Both the position numbers and the translations under genes were made by a program. From Chroococcus sp. FPU101 (lineage in GTDB: Bacteria; Cyanobacteriota; Cyanobacteriia; Cyanobacteriales; Microcystaceae): 64,000 nucleotides of DNA. Below the pieces are notes generated by a model. It was not told where the DNA came from and did not search any database. It saw only the letters and a program-made list of their open reading frames with translations. The stretch's first letter is position 1; each line of letters starts with the position of its first letter. Location of the stretch: contig NZ_BLJI01000019.1 in NCBI RefSeq assembly GCF_017312365.1, forward strand, positions 25,336-89,335. Direction: 5' to 3'. Positions 36,130-45,539 of this stretch are shown piece by piece.

Positions 36130-36163
36130 TTTCCTTTCTGTCATTCAGAGAGGAAATATTTTT
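36130..36163 (+). terminator. Terminator of the sigma/anti-sigma operon
   Basis: An 11-bp stem, TTTCCTTTCTG with CAGAGAGGAAA (one G:U), 5-base loop, followed by TATTTTT. Confidence 0.75.
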
Positions 36164-36174
36164 AGGATCAATTT

Positions 36175-36759
36175 ATGGAAGCCGAAAAATTAGCTCTTTG
36201 GCGAGCGCCATTAGCTCGTGCCTTACATCTTAATCGTAGTCTACCTCAATCCCGCTATTTCCAATTAGCCACCATTCGCCAAAATGGATATCCTGCTAAT
36301 AGAACCGTCGTTTATCGAGGTTTTAGAGACCAAACCAATCAAATCCAGATGATTAGCGATCTTCGTAGCGAAAAGATTCAACAAATTAACAATTCGCCTT
36401 TGGCTGAAATTTGCTGGTATTTTAGTCAAACTAGAGAACAGTTTCGCTTTACTGGCACATTAACCCTTATTTCTGCCGATTCTAACTTACAATCGATTCG
36501 CCTTCAGATATGGCAACAACTTTCTAATGCGGCGCGATTACAGTTTGCTTGGCCAGAACCGAAACAACCTAGAATAGAAGCAAAGGAGGCTTTTTTACCT
36601 CCTACTCCTTCAGTCAATGAACCTTTACCTAATTTTGGCTTGTTGCTTTTTGATTCGATTGAGGTCGATCATTTAGAATTACGGGGTGAACCGCAAAATC
36701 GATCTCATTATCAACTTGATCAACAGCACGAATGGAGCGTCAAGTCAATTAATCCTTAA
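36175..36759 (+). CDS. PPOX-class FMN flavoprotein (alr4036 type)
   Basis: This 194-residue protein has the split-barrel fold of pyridoxamine-phosphate oxidase-like proteins: [57 protein letters not shown], and the C-terminal dimer/FMN region ending [13 protein letters not shown]. It corresponds to the cyanobacterial PPOX subgroup that is not the biosynthetic PdxH. It may bind FMN or F420, substrate unknown. Its stop codon overlaps the stop of the convergent cysE by three or four bases. Confidence 0.82.
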   Translation: MEAEKLALWRAPLARALHLNRSLPQSRYFQLATIRQNGYPANRTVVYRGFRDQTNQIQMISDLRSEKIQQINNSPLAEICWYFSQTREQFRFTGTLTLISADSNLQSIRLQIWQQLSNAARLQFAWPEPKQPRIEAKEAFLPPTPSVNEPLPNFGLLLFDSIEVDHLELRGEPQNRSHYQLDQQHEWSVKSINP

Positions 36760-37493
36760 ATTGAACCGTCTAAAAACTCCCGTAAATCCCTCTCATTAAT
36801 AGAACAGCAACTCGCGGTGGCTAATTCTTTATGGGATACAGTTTTAACGGATTTTTCTTGATTTTGTTTAAGTTCTTCGAGTTCTTTTTCTAAAGCCTCG
36901 ATCCGATCCATTAAAGCACGAATGGCAGCCGCTTCAGAGTCGGGGAGATTACCATGTTCTAAAGGATTAATCCGTACACCCGAACGATAGACTAAACGCC
37001 CTGGAACACCTACAACCGTACAGTCTGAGGGAACATCTTTAAGAACTACTGAACCTGCGCCGATACGGACATTATTACCAAGAATAATATTACCTAAAAC
37101 TTTAGCACCAGCACCGACAACGACATTCTCGCCAAGGGTGGGGTGACGTTTACCGCTTTCTTTACCCGTTCCCCCTAAAGTAACGCCTTGATAAATGAGG
37201 GCATAATCTCCGACGATCGCAGTTTCGCCAATCACGACACCCATGCCATGATCGATAAAAACTCCTTTACCAATTTTTGCCCCTGGGTGAATTTCAATTC
37301 CAGTCAAGAAACGAGCCAGATGAGAAATGAGGCGAGGAATCAAAGGAAGACCCAGAGTATATAACCCGTGTGCCAGCCGATATAGCCACAAAGCGTGTAA
37401 CCCCGGATAACATAAGAGAACTTCTAGCCCATTGCGTGCAGCAGGATCTCGCTCAAAGACAATGCGATAATCAGCAATAATGGATGATAACAC
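36756..37493 (-). CDS. cysE: Serine O-acetyltransferase
   Basis: This enzyme makes O-acetylserine, the carbon acceptor for cysteine synthesis. A helical N-terminal domain ([27 protein letters not shown]) precedes a left-handed beta helix with hexapeptide repeats ([41 protein letters not shown]). The catalytic Asp-His pair is in [11 protein letters not shown]. The end reads [15 protein letters not shown], followed by a coiled-coil tail. The start is ambiguous: GTG 37493 gives the usual family N-terminus (245 residues), while GTG 37523 adds ten residues. It is convergent with the PPOX gene, and the stop codons overlap. Confidence 0.93.
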   Translation of the reverse strand: MLSSIIADYRIVFERDPAARNGLEVLLCYPGLHALWLYRLAHGLYTLGLPLIPRLISHLARFLTGIEIHPGAKIGKGVFIDHGMGVVIGETAIVGDYALIYQGVTLGGTGKESGKRHPTLGENVVVGAGAKVLGNIILGNNVRIGAGSVVLKDVPSDCTVVGVPGRLVYRSGVRINPLEHGNLPDSEAAAIRALMDRIEALEKELEELKQNQEKSVKTVSHKELATASCCSINERDLREFLDGSI

Positions 37494-37805
37494 GAGTCGT
37501 TTCCCTATTCGCTTAGACCACACTGATCATCTTATCGTTTTCTGGTACGCTCGTAACCCTACTTAGAAGAGGAAAGAACCGAACAGATGTAGGTTTTGCA
37601 TTCTTCTTATTTGGGAAAAGTAACACTCAGACTTAGGTTTAAGAAAATCAAAGAAAAATTTTTTGTTTTTTTCATCGTTTGTCGATCTTTCATTGATTAA
37701 TTTCAATATATATGCTTTGGCCGTTCCCTTCTTCTTAAATAATCGTTACAACTAGAGATAGGTTACAAAACGATAAACTTGCTCTTTGTAGGAACACTAT
37801 CAACT

Positions 37806-38102
37806 ATGGCCGCAGACGATCGTAAAAAAAAGATCTGGGAGCATCTTAATCAAAGTGTTGGAGGTATTAAGTATACATCCTCGACCACTAAAAAAAATTC
37901 CCCCAGTTCTGGCATTACTCCATCACTTGAACCCGAAAAACCCTTCGTTGCCCCACCACCCGTACCCAAGGTGGAAAACCGCAAAAGACGAGTTATGGAT
38001 CACCTAAATCTCAGTAGTGATGATTTTAAAAATGTCACCAATGATGGGGAAAAACAAAATAAACAAAAAATCCAAGAACATCTCAAGAAAAGTCTAGGAT
38101 AA
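37806..38102 (+). CDS. Small protein with three copies of a 12-residue basic helical motif
   Basis: I do not recognise a named family. From ATG 37806 it is 98 residues. A motif of the form (R/N)K-x-(K/R)-(I/V)-x-(E/D)-H-L-x-x-S occurs three times: RKKKIWEHLNQS at 6-17, RKRRVMDHLNLS at 59-70 and NKQKIQEHLKKS at 85-96. The spacers are rich in Ser, Pro, Thr and Lys (about 20-57, including PFVAPPPVPK) and look disordered. Such a pattern suggests a multivalent linker that binds the same partner site several times, but that is inference. It is transcribed alone; a hairpin follows at 38164-38200. Confidence 0.6.
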   Translation: MAADDRKKKIWEHLNQSVGGIKYTSSTTKKNSPSSGITPSLEPEKPFVAPPPVPKVENRKRRVMDHLNLSSDDFKNVTNDGEKQNKQKIQEHLKKSLG

Positions 38103-38163
38103 ATTAAAGGGTAGGGATGCTATGAAAGAGTGTCTCTACTAAGCAGATTGACTTTTTGTAGTT

Positions 38164-38200
38164 TGACCTCACCCCCAGAGTATTTAAGGAGATGAGGTCA
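38164..38200 (+). terminator. Hairpin after the three-motif protein gene
   Basis: TGACCTCA (38164-38171) pairs perfectly with TGAGGTCA (38193-38200), loop 21 bases, followed by TTTATT. It lies between two convergent genes and may serve both. Confidence 0.5.
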
Positions 38201-38236
38201 TTTATTGCTGATTAAACCAAGAAATTAAAACTGAGG

Positions 38237-39133
38237 TTATTTAGTTCCGACTGGAACGCTTACCGTCGCTAGCGCAGGAACTTGGGCAGGAGTTTCAGGT
38301 TCAGACGCAAGTTTATAGAGAACTAACACTGGAAGAACACCTGTCAGCAGTCCCAAAAAGATCGGTATATAAATTTGAGCCGCTAAACTCATTACCATCG
38401 CAAAGGCAAAATTTCCTAAATACATCACTAGGGGTAATCCTAACGATTGATTAGGGAATGGAATGGGTTTAATTTGCCATATTAAGGTAGCTACCGTCAT
38501 AAACACGCATCCTGTACCAAACCAACCCGCAAAATTTTGATAGGGCATACCGAAAAAAGCTCCCGGTTGTTCCCAAACCCAAAACGGTAAGGTAGTTTGA
38601 CTCATTGCTGGATCTAGGACAAAATCCCAAGAAGTTAGCAAAACTGCACCAATGGCGATCGCGCTAATTTTTTTGACCCATTCTGGAACTGACCAATTAG
38701 CAAAAGCTGCCCGCGCAATGAGATAGGCACTAAATCCCAAATAATACCAAGATAAAGGAATTGTAAACGGGACTAGACCAGCAATTTTATAGCCTAGACC
38801 ATCGAGGTAGCGATAATGGCCAAAGGGAAACCCCGTACTTGTCCCTAGTAATTCACTACCTAGAGATAGTCCGACAGCAGGAATCATAAATCCTAGCGTG
38901 TGCCATACACTTAAAGTACGAAACGAATAAAGGGCAACGGCTGCCATTCCTAATACCATGTAGACAACACCACCGCCAACCATTGACCATCTAAAGGCAG
39001 TTTGACCAATTTCAGGCAGACTGGTGACAAAGTCAGGGTTTGGTAATACCAGCAGCAAACCTGCTAAACCAAACGCCATCGAAAGAATGTGACCAAACAG
39101 TAAGGCTTTTTCTACGGTGAGTAGTTTTTTCAT
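38237..39133 (-). CDS. cruF: Carotenoid 1',2'-hydratase CruF
   Basis: This 298-residue membrane protein has about eight hydrophobic segments and belongs to the CruF/CrtC-like DUF422 family. Recognisable motifs are GTSTGFPFGHYRYLDGLGYKI and LLTSWDFVLDPAMSQTTLPFWVWE, whose Asp and His residues are conserved in the family. In cyanobacteria CruF hydrates the psi end of gamma-carotene on the way to myxol glycosides (myxoxanthophyll). The partner glycosyltransferase CruG is often adjacent but is not seen here. No regulatory site was found. Confidence 0.9.
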   Translation of the reverse strand: MKKLLTVEKALLFGHILSMAFGLAGLLLVLPNPDFVTSLPEIGQTAFRWSMVGGGVVYMVLGMAAVALYSFRTLSVWHTLGFMIPAVGLSLGSELLGTSTGFPFGHYRYLDGLGYKIAGLVPFTIPLSWYYLGFSAYLIARAAFANWSVPEWVKKISAIAIGAVLLTSWDFVLDPAMSQTTLPFWVWEQPGAFFGMPYQNFAGWFGTGCVFMTVATLIWQIKPIPFPNQSLGLPLVMYLGNFAFAMVMSLAAQIYIPIFLGLLTGVLPVLVLYKLASEPETPAQVPALATVSVPVGTK

Positions 39134-39253
39134 TAATCTGTTGCTGATTCATTAAGAGCTAATTAGTTTATAGTTTACAAACCTTTATCAAAAAATGTTA
39201 CGAGAAAACCTCGTCTTTCTTTTTTGAATCACCGTACTGCCTAAATTCGCTAA

Positions 39254-40242
39254 TTAAAAAAACCAGCCATAAGAATGTAGACCTTTACCCAATAAATTCA
39301 CACCGAGGTAACACACCCAAACGACGACAAAACCACTAGCGGCGAGTATTGCAGGTTTGCGCCCTTGCCATCCTCTAGTGATGCGAGAATGAAGATAAGC
39401 AGCGAAAACAAGCCAAGTAATAAACGCCCAAGTTTCTTTAGGGTCCCAACTCCAATAAGATCCCCACGCTTCATTAGCCCATACTGCACCCGCAATAATA
39501 CCAATCGTGAGTAGCGGAAAGCCTAAACCAATAATGCGATAACTAATATTATCTAGGGTATCAGCAATACTTAAACGTTGTGGCGAAAGTGTATTAATTG
39601 CAGTGGTTGGACTAACAGCAGTCATCACCGCAGTATTGCCAGACCCGACATTAGTATTTAAAGTAGCATCATTTGTTGTAGAAAGAGACTTTTTCAGACG
39701 ATAGCCACCTGTTCCCACTGAACTACCACGTAACTCAATTTCTTGACCTCTAGTAACTACTAAAAATGCGATCGCCAGTAATGATCCTACCATCAAAGCC
39801 GCATAACTAATCATCATGACGCTGACGTGCATCATCAACCAGTTTGATTTTAAAGCAGGAACTAGGGGGGCAGACGCTTGCATATCTTGGGGTAAAGACA
39901 AAGCAGCAAAAGCAGTAATAGCCATTGCGACTGGTGTAGTAACAACACCCACTAAACGACTGCGACTCATCCATTCTGCGAGTAAATGAGCCACCGTGAC
40001 ACCCCATGCTAGGAAGAAAAGAGACTCATAAAGATTACTGATGGGAAAATAACCCGCTTCTAACCAACGTGCGCCGAGTAATGGGCAATGCAGAGACTAG
40101 CAAGACTGACACCTGTGGTTCCGAGGGTTTGTAGATAAGCTATTCCAGGAAATGCAGCCCCTCCCCAATAAATCAACATGGTGAGAAACAGGATCAAAAA
40201 TGAGGCGTTATCGAGGTAATTTTCTAATGTAATTAAATTCAT
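39254..40242 (-). CDS. ccsA: Cytochrome c biogenesis protein CcsA (ResC-like), interrupted by one frameshift
   Basis: A system II haem-handling membrane protein for maturation of c-type cytochromes. The N-terminal part starts at ATG 40242 ([22 protein letters not shown]) and goes out of frame at [11 protein letters not shown]. The remainder, [20 protein letters not shown] then [17 protein letters not shown], lies one frame over and continues to 39254. A one-base deletion near 40078 (CATTACTCGG for an expected CATTTACTCGG) explains it. The haem-binding WWD motif is intact as [15 protein letters not shown], as is the end HSYGWFF. The corrected protein would be about 330 residues. A real null mutation is unlikely in a photosynthetic cell, so a sequence error is plausible. 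Some databases call this family CcsB. Confidence 0.88.
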
Positions 40243-40453
40243 AGGACTAAAGTGACATTCAGTTGCATGAGCTTCTGTTCAATGAGAGCGCAAGGCTATT
40301 TATATTATCCTATCTGTTTTTTTGACTCGTTTTTAGGTTGAGAGTGCGATCGTCCTTTTCGTAAAACTCTAAATTCTAAATGTCCGCCTTTAGTCAATTC
40401 GTTTTTAAAAGTTTGATTCCCTCTAACGTTTTACTTTTTAGAGGGAAGAAATT

Positions 40454-41467
40454 CTAAGCAAATAAACTACTAACAGCACGTCCCATATTTTCGAGTTTTA
40501 ATGCTTCAACTGCTGCCGTAGGTTCATAGCCGCAATGTACCATACAATCAGCGCATTGAGGGTTACCACTTTGACGGCCGTAGTTTTCCCAGTTCGTTGC
40601 TTCCATCAATTCTTTAAAGGTTTTATAATGTCCTTCATTAAGTAGATAACAAGGTTTTTGCCAACCTAAAACACTGTAACTTGGACTGCCCCAGGGAGTG
40701 CATTCATAATCTTTATCTCCCATTAAGAAATCTAAAAAGAGAGGATTATGATTAAAATTCCAGCGTTTTTTGCCAGATTTCCAAGGTTCTAGGATTTGAC
40801 GGAATAATGCTTTAGTTTGCTCACGTTTTAGGAAATGATTTTGATCGGGGGCCCATTCATAACTATAGCCAGGGGAAATCATCATGCCATCTACACCCAG
40901 AGTAGCTAAGAAATCAAAAAATTCTTGCATTTCTTGATAGTTACTGCCCTCAAAAATTGTTGTATTAGTTGTGACTCGAAAACCTTTGGCTAAGGCTGCT
41001 TTAATCGCGGCAACTGCTTTATCAAATACACCTTGACGATCTACACATTGATCATGATGTTCTCGCAAACCGTCTAAATGTACACTAAATGTTAAATAAG
41101 GTGACGGCTCAAATTTATCTAAACTTTTCTCTAATAAAATAGCATTAGTACATAGGTAAATAAACTTTTTCCGTTGTACCAATCCTTTAACAATTTCATC
41201 GATTTGTGGATGGAGTAAGGGTTCACCGCCTGGAATCGAAACGACTGGCACCCCACATTCTTCGACTGCTGCAAAACATTCTTCGGGGGTTAAATTACGG
41301 ACTAATATTTCGGGTGGATGCTGAATTTTTCCACAGCCAGAACAAGCTAGATTACAGCGAAATAGTGGCTCTAGCATTAATACTAAAGGAAATCGTTTAC
41401 GCCCTGTTAGTCTTTGTTTAATAATATATGAGCCGACGACTAGAGCTTGTTTTAATTGAACAGCCAT
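40454..41467 (-). CDS. hpnH: Adenosyl-hopene transferase HpnH (radical SAM)
   Basis: This 337-residue radical SAM enzyme adds adenosine to diploptene, the first step to extended hopanoids. The [4Fe-4S] motif is CNLACSGC (Cx3Cx2C), followed by [17 protein letters not shown]-terminal cysteines occur in [14 protein letters not shown]. The start is placed at ATG 41467 ([20 protein letters not shown]); a GTG at 41479 would add four residues. No other hopanoid gene is in the window, as is common in cyanobacteria where the genes are dispersed. Confidence 0.92.
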   Translation of the reverse strand: MAVQLKQALVVGSYIIKQRLTGRKRFPLVLMLEPLFRCNLACSGCGKIQHPPEILVRNLTPEECFAAVEECGVPVVSIPGGEPLLHPQIDEIVKGLVQRKKFIYLCTNAILLEKSLDKFEPSPYLTFSVHLDGLREHHDQCVDRQGVFDKAVAAIKAALAKGFRVTTNTTIFEGSNYQEMQEFFDFLATLGVDGMMISPGYSYEWAPDQNHFLKREQTKALFRQILEPWKSGKKRWNFNHNPLFLDFLMGDKDYECTPWGSPSYSVLGWQKPCYLLNEGHYKTFKELMEATNWENYGRQSGNPQCADCMVHCGYEPTAAVEALKLENMGRAVSSLFA

Positions 41468-41645
41468 AAATATTCTCACACCATGTATATTCTAAATATT
41501 ATAAACGGCTTGACCAAAAACAGGTTTCAGAAACAATTAGCAGGTTTTTTTGGTCTTTTGTTTATTTATTGAGGGGGAACGTTAGAGGAATTTATTTATT
41601 TATTGGAGGGGTGCCGAAGGCGGGGTGAGGTCATTGTTTATACCT

Positions 41646-43532
41646 TCACTGACTATGCTTTAGCCAAGTAAAATAAAAAGTAGTGCCTTTTCCGAGTTCA
41701 GATTCTAGCCAGATTTCACCGCCTTCTGCTTCTGTAATTTTTTTGACGATCGATAATCCGATTCCCGTATTTTCATTATTATTACTGGCTTTGAGGGTTT
41801 GAAAAATATCAAAAACTCGTTGATAGTGTTCGGGTGCGATCCCAGGCCCATCATCTGCAATACTAAACACACAATATTCGGGTTGCTCCATACTAGAAAT
41901 ATGAATATGTCCGTCAACGCGATCGTGATGTTTAATTGCATTACTAATCAGATTAGAAAATACTTGTGACAACAGCAACCGTTTAGCAAAAATCCTTGGT
42001 AAATTGTTCGCCACAATAATATTAAAAGTAGCAGGAGGAGCTAAAGAATCAAGGATCTCGTCTACTAACTCAGCGACATCTATCATCTGACTTTCCGTTT
42101 CATTACGACCTGCACGAGAATAGACTAATAGACCATCGATCAGATCTTCCATGCGCTGTACCCGTTGCTGTAGCAGTGTAATCTGATGTAAGCTGTTGTC
42201 GCTCAATTCTTGGCTGAGATCTTCAGCAAGCCATGTCGAGAGATTGCTAATCGCCCGCAAAGGTGCTTTAAGATCATGGGAGACAATATAGACAAAACGA
42301 TCTAATTCTTGGTTGCGTTCAATGAGGAGTTGACTGGTTTGGGTTAGAGATACGTTTAATTGTTGTAGGTCTTCAGCTTGTTGAGTGAGAAGTTGTTCGG
42401 CTCTTTTACGATCGCTAATATCAAACAGAGTCACAATCACGCGCTCAGATAGATCATTCACCGAGGGAAATTTTATCGTAAATAGGACATTCATCGGCTT
42501 ACCAGTCAAAGTTTGTACAACTGTTTCCCCAGAAAAAAGCGTACAGCCAGCAGCAATAGCCACCAGTTCATCGATAAAGATTTCAACGGTTTCAGGTAAA
42601 CAAATTTGTGGCAGTGATACCAAGAGTTGCTCTTTACTTTCGGCTTCAAACATCTGTACTGTCGTGGAATTCACATCCAGTACCTGTATCAGGTTAATGG
42701 CTTCTTGGATAAATTCTGGATGTTCGGTTAAATATTGGCGAAGGTCTTCTACGCCTTGAGCTTGAAGGGTTTGGAGTGCGGCTTTCACTTGAGTAAAATT
42801 TTCTTCCCAAATTGAAACGCCCACCTCTTCAAAAATGTAGCGAAAACGAGATTCACTCTCTCGCAAGGCTATTTCTAATTGTTGCTGGATCTTAAGCTCT
42901 TGGAACAAGATACGGTTAGCCGTCTCTGTGATGTGCATTTTCCTCAGAGCGATTTCGGTTTGTTTGCGCTCAGTAATATCACGAATCAGCCAAAGCCAAT
43001 TGCTAGTATTATTTTCCTCAGAGCGAAAACTAGATACAGTGATAGCCGCTACAAAAATATCACCATGACGGGGTTTTAAACGGATTTCCCATTCAGCAAC
43101 TTTTAACCCTTCAACTACCTTATTGAGTTTAGCGCGAAAAAACGCTCGATCTGCGGGGGGAACGAAAATCGATAAGGGTTTACCAGCTAGAAACTGCTGG
43201 GAAACCTTAAATAATTCACTAGCTGCGCGATTCGCCTGTTGAATATTTCCCGCTTTATCGGTCACTAGATAGCCATCGGGGGCTAATTCAAACAAATCTT
43301 GATAACGTTGACTTTGGATTTCAATTTTAGTACGAACTTGTTCTATTTCTTGATTTTGTTGTAGTAGTTCTTCTTGAGCAACATTTAACTCCTCCATAGC
43401 AACGGTGAGTTCTTCAAGAGATTCTGCAACTATTTCGGGGGGGAATTCTGATAGCGACTTGATTTCTTGAGCAAAATCAATAATTTTAGCGTGATTCTTT
43501 TGAAATTTTTGAAATATTGAATTTGATTTCAT
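41646..43532 (-). CDS. PAS-containing sensor histidine kinase
   Basis: 628 residues, soluble. An N-terminal coiled coil (about 27-75) is followed by PAS 1 (about 75-190; FELAPDGYLVTD), a degenerate PAS-like region (about 225-375), then a HisKA domain with the phosphorylated His419 (YIVSHDLKAPLR) and the HATPase (NLISNAIKHH, DDGPGIAPEH, NTGIGLSIVKKI). The kinase part resembles phytochrome-type kinases. Residues 1-190 align without gaps to the divergently encoded diguanylate cyclase at 43971 (67 of 84 identical over 27-110). No response regulator is adjacent. The input signal is unknown; no haem, flavin or bilin site is evident. Confidence 0.93.
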   Translation of the reverse strand: MKSNSIFQKFQKNHAKIIDFAQEIKSLSEFPPEIVAESLEELTVAMEELNVAQEELLQQNQEIEQVRTKIEIQSQRYQDLFELAPDGYLVTDKAGNIQQANRAASELFKVSQQFLAGKPLSIFVPPADRAFFRAKLNKVVEGLKVAEWEIRLKPRHGDIFVAAITVSSFRSEENNTSNWLWLIRDITERKQTEIALRKMHITETANRILFQELKIQQQLEIALRESESRFRYIFEEVGVSIWEENFTQVKAALQTLQAQGVEDLRQYLTEHPEFIQEAINLIQVLDVNSTTVQMFEAESKEQLLVSLPQICLPETVEIFIDELVAIAAGCTLFSGETVVQTLTGKPMNVLFTIKFPSVNDLSERVIVTLFDISDRKRAEQLLTQQAEDLQQLNVSLTQTSQLLIERNQELDRFVYIVSHDLKAPLRAISNLSTWLAEDLSQELSDNSLHQITLLQQRVQRMEDLIDGLLVYSRAGRNETESQMIDVAELVDEILDSLAPPATFNIIVANNLPRIFAKRLLLSQVFSNLISNAIKHHDRVDGHIHISSMEQPEYCVFSIADDGPGIAPEHYQRVFDIFQTLKASNNNENTGIGLSIVKKITEAEGGEIWLESELGKGTTFYFTWLKHSQ

Positions 43533-43970
43533 ATTTTTAACTAAAATTGACGATTATTGTGGATTATTATTGATAATCTTGCAAATAATCTGAAAGAAGT
43601 TATAGTTTAACTAAATTATTATTGATTTACTGATATTTTTAATATACTTTTGGATAGAAATCGTTGATATAGATCTCTATCTATTGAAATTCTCAAGCTT
43701 ATTTCTGTTGTCTTCTGTCTTATATGTTGATTGTAGATAGACAATAAGGCTACAACATTATCAAAAAACAGCAATATTAAGATTTAGCTAGCAATCAGCC
43801 ATCAATTTGATTCATTTACCATAAAAACTTGAAAAATGGATAAATATCGCTTTATAGCTTGAACTATATTATTGATTTAATCAAAAAATTTAGAAACATG
43901 GCTGATCTGCTTGTAGTTCTTAGTATATCAATTCACAGCTTTAAGATCTAACTTTAAAAACACGGTAAAA
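43533..43970. other. AT-rich intergenic region between divergent sensor genes
   Basis: 438 bp carrying the promoters of the kinase and the cyclase. I see no ORF, tRNA or clear operator. Several A/T runs and short palindromes are present, but none stands out. Confidence 0.5.
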
Positions 43971-45536
43971 ATGGACATAAATCTGATTAAACACGATTTT
44001 GAAAGAAAATATATTTTACTCACTAATTTTTATCAATATGTGATGTCTCTATCTGAATTACCCCCCGAAATGGTTGCAGAGTCTCTTGAAGAACTGATTG
44101 TTGCTGTAGAAGAGTTAAATATTGCTCAAGAAGAACTACTACAACAAAATCAAGAAATACAATACACTCGTACTCAAGTCGAAATCGAACGTCAACGTTA
44201 TCAGGATTTGTTTGAATTAGCTCCCGATGGCTATCTCGTCACCGATGAATTTGGACGAATTCAACAGGCAAACCGCGCTGCTGCTGAGTTATTCAAAATT
44301 CCTCAAGCTTTTTTAGTTGGTAAACCCCTAACACTTTTTGTTCCTTCTGGGGATCAAGCGTTTTTTTTCGCTAAACTCAATCAGTTAGTGAGAGGTGAAA
44401 AAACGTCTGAATGGGAAATATGTCTAAAAACTCGATACAGTAATCTAATAGAGGTAGCGATTACTGTATCTGGTTTTCAAGCTCAAGAGAATTGTACTAA
44501 AAGTTGGCTTTGGTTAATTCGAGATATTAGTGAGCGCAAACGCATTGAGGCGGCTAACTTGCTACTGAAACAAAAGCTTTGGGAACGAAAAAAAACAGCA
44601 GAAATCCTGCGCCAGAGTGAGGCTGATTTTCGGAGTATGTTTGAACATTCACCTGTCGCCTATCAGTCCTTAGATGAGCAAGGGCTAATCCTTGATGTTA
44701 ACGCTGAACTGTGTAATTTATTAGGCTATACCAGTGATGAACTGATAGGGAAAAGTTTTGGCGAGTTTTGGTCACCCGAAATCAAGCCGTATTTTTCAGA
44801 AAAACTTGCCAATTGCAAAAACGCTGAGATAATGCGCTTAGAACTGGAACTCATGACTAAAAACGGTGAATTAATTATCGTTTTCCTAGAAAGTCGCAGT
44901 CAATGGGATGAAAACGGCCGATTTATCAGGACGCTTTGTATTTTACACAATATTACAGAGCGTAAACGCACAGAAGACGCTTTACGTCAAGCTCAATTTG
45001 AGTTAAGACGAATTAATCGAGATCTAAAACACCTCGTCAATATCGATTCTTTGACCGAAATTGCTAACCGTCGCTGTTTCGATCAGGTTTTTATCAAAGA
45101 ATGGCAGCGTCTACAAAGAGAACAGCAACCCTTATCGCTGATTTTGTTTGATGTGGATTATTTTAAACTCTATAACGATTTCTACGGGCATCAAAAAGGG
45201 GATGAATGTTTAAGTACAATTGCTCAAACGGTGCAAAAAGCGGTTTATCGTCCCGCAGATTTGGTAGCGCGTTATGGGGGTGAAGAATTTGCCGTGATTT
45301 TACCCAATATTAACCGAGAAGGTGCGATCGAGGTCGCGAATCGAATTCACGATCTGATTCTTTCTCTAAAAATTCCCCATCAAGCATCTCCTGTTAGTGA
45401 TTGGGTGACGGTTAGTTTTGGGATCGCCTGTGTAGTTCCACAAGAGCGATCGCCAGATCTCTTAATTCAACAAGCAGATATGGCTTTATATCAGGCTAAA
45501 CAACAAGGGCGTAATCAATATGTAATCGCAGTGTAG
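43971..45536 (+). CDS. PAS-PAS-GGDEF diguanylate cyclase
   Basis: 521 residues, soluble. The coiled coil plus PAS 1 (1-190) is the same module as in the neighbouring kinase. PAS 2 spans about 215-335 (MFEHSPVAYQSLDEQGLILDVN), then the GGDEF domain from about 350. The active site reads GGEEF (436-440), competent in known cyclases. The inhibitory RxxD site is RPAD (427-430), exactly five residues before it, so product inhibition by c-di-GMP is expected. It would make c-di-GMP in response to a PAS-sensed signal. The stop codon is 3 bp from that of the convergent cheR-like gene. No EAL domain is present. Confidence 0.94.
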   Translation: MDINLIKHDFERKYILLTNFYQYVMSLSELPPEMVAESLEELIVAVEELNIAQEELLQQNQEIQYTRTQVEIERQRYQDLFELAPDGYLVTDEFGRIQQANRAAAELFKIPQAFLVGKPLTLFVPSGDQAFFFAKLNQLVRGEKTSEWEICLKTRYSNLIEVAITVSGFQAQENCTKSWLWLIRDISERKRIEAANLLLKQKLWERKKTAEILRQSEADFRSMFEHSPVAYQSLDEQGLILDVNAELCNLLGYTSDELIGKSFGEFWSPEIKPYFSEKLANCKNAEIMRLELELMTKNGELIIVFLESRSQWDENGRFIRTLCILHNITERKRTEDALRQAQFELRRINRDLKHLVNIDSLTEIANRRCFDQVFIKEWQRLQREQQPLSLILFDVDYFKLYNDFYGHQKGDECLSTIAQTVQKAVYRPADLVARYGGEEFAVILPNINREGAIEVANRIHDLILSLKIPHQASPVSDWVTVSFGIACVVPQERSPDLLIQQADMALYQAKQQGRNQYVIAV

Positions 45537-45539
45537 TAT

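Noticed and set aside
41552..41625. Two copies of TTTATTTATTG followed by G-rich runs
   Set aside because: Low-complexity similarity in a short intergenic region; too little to define an element.
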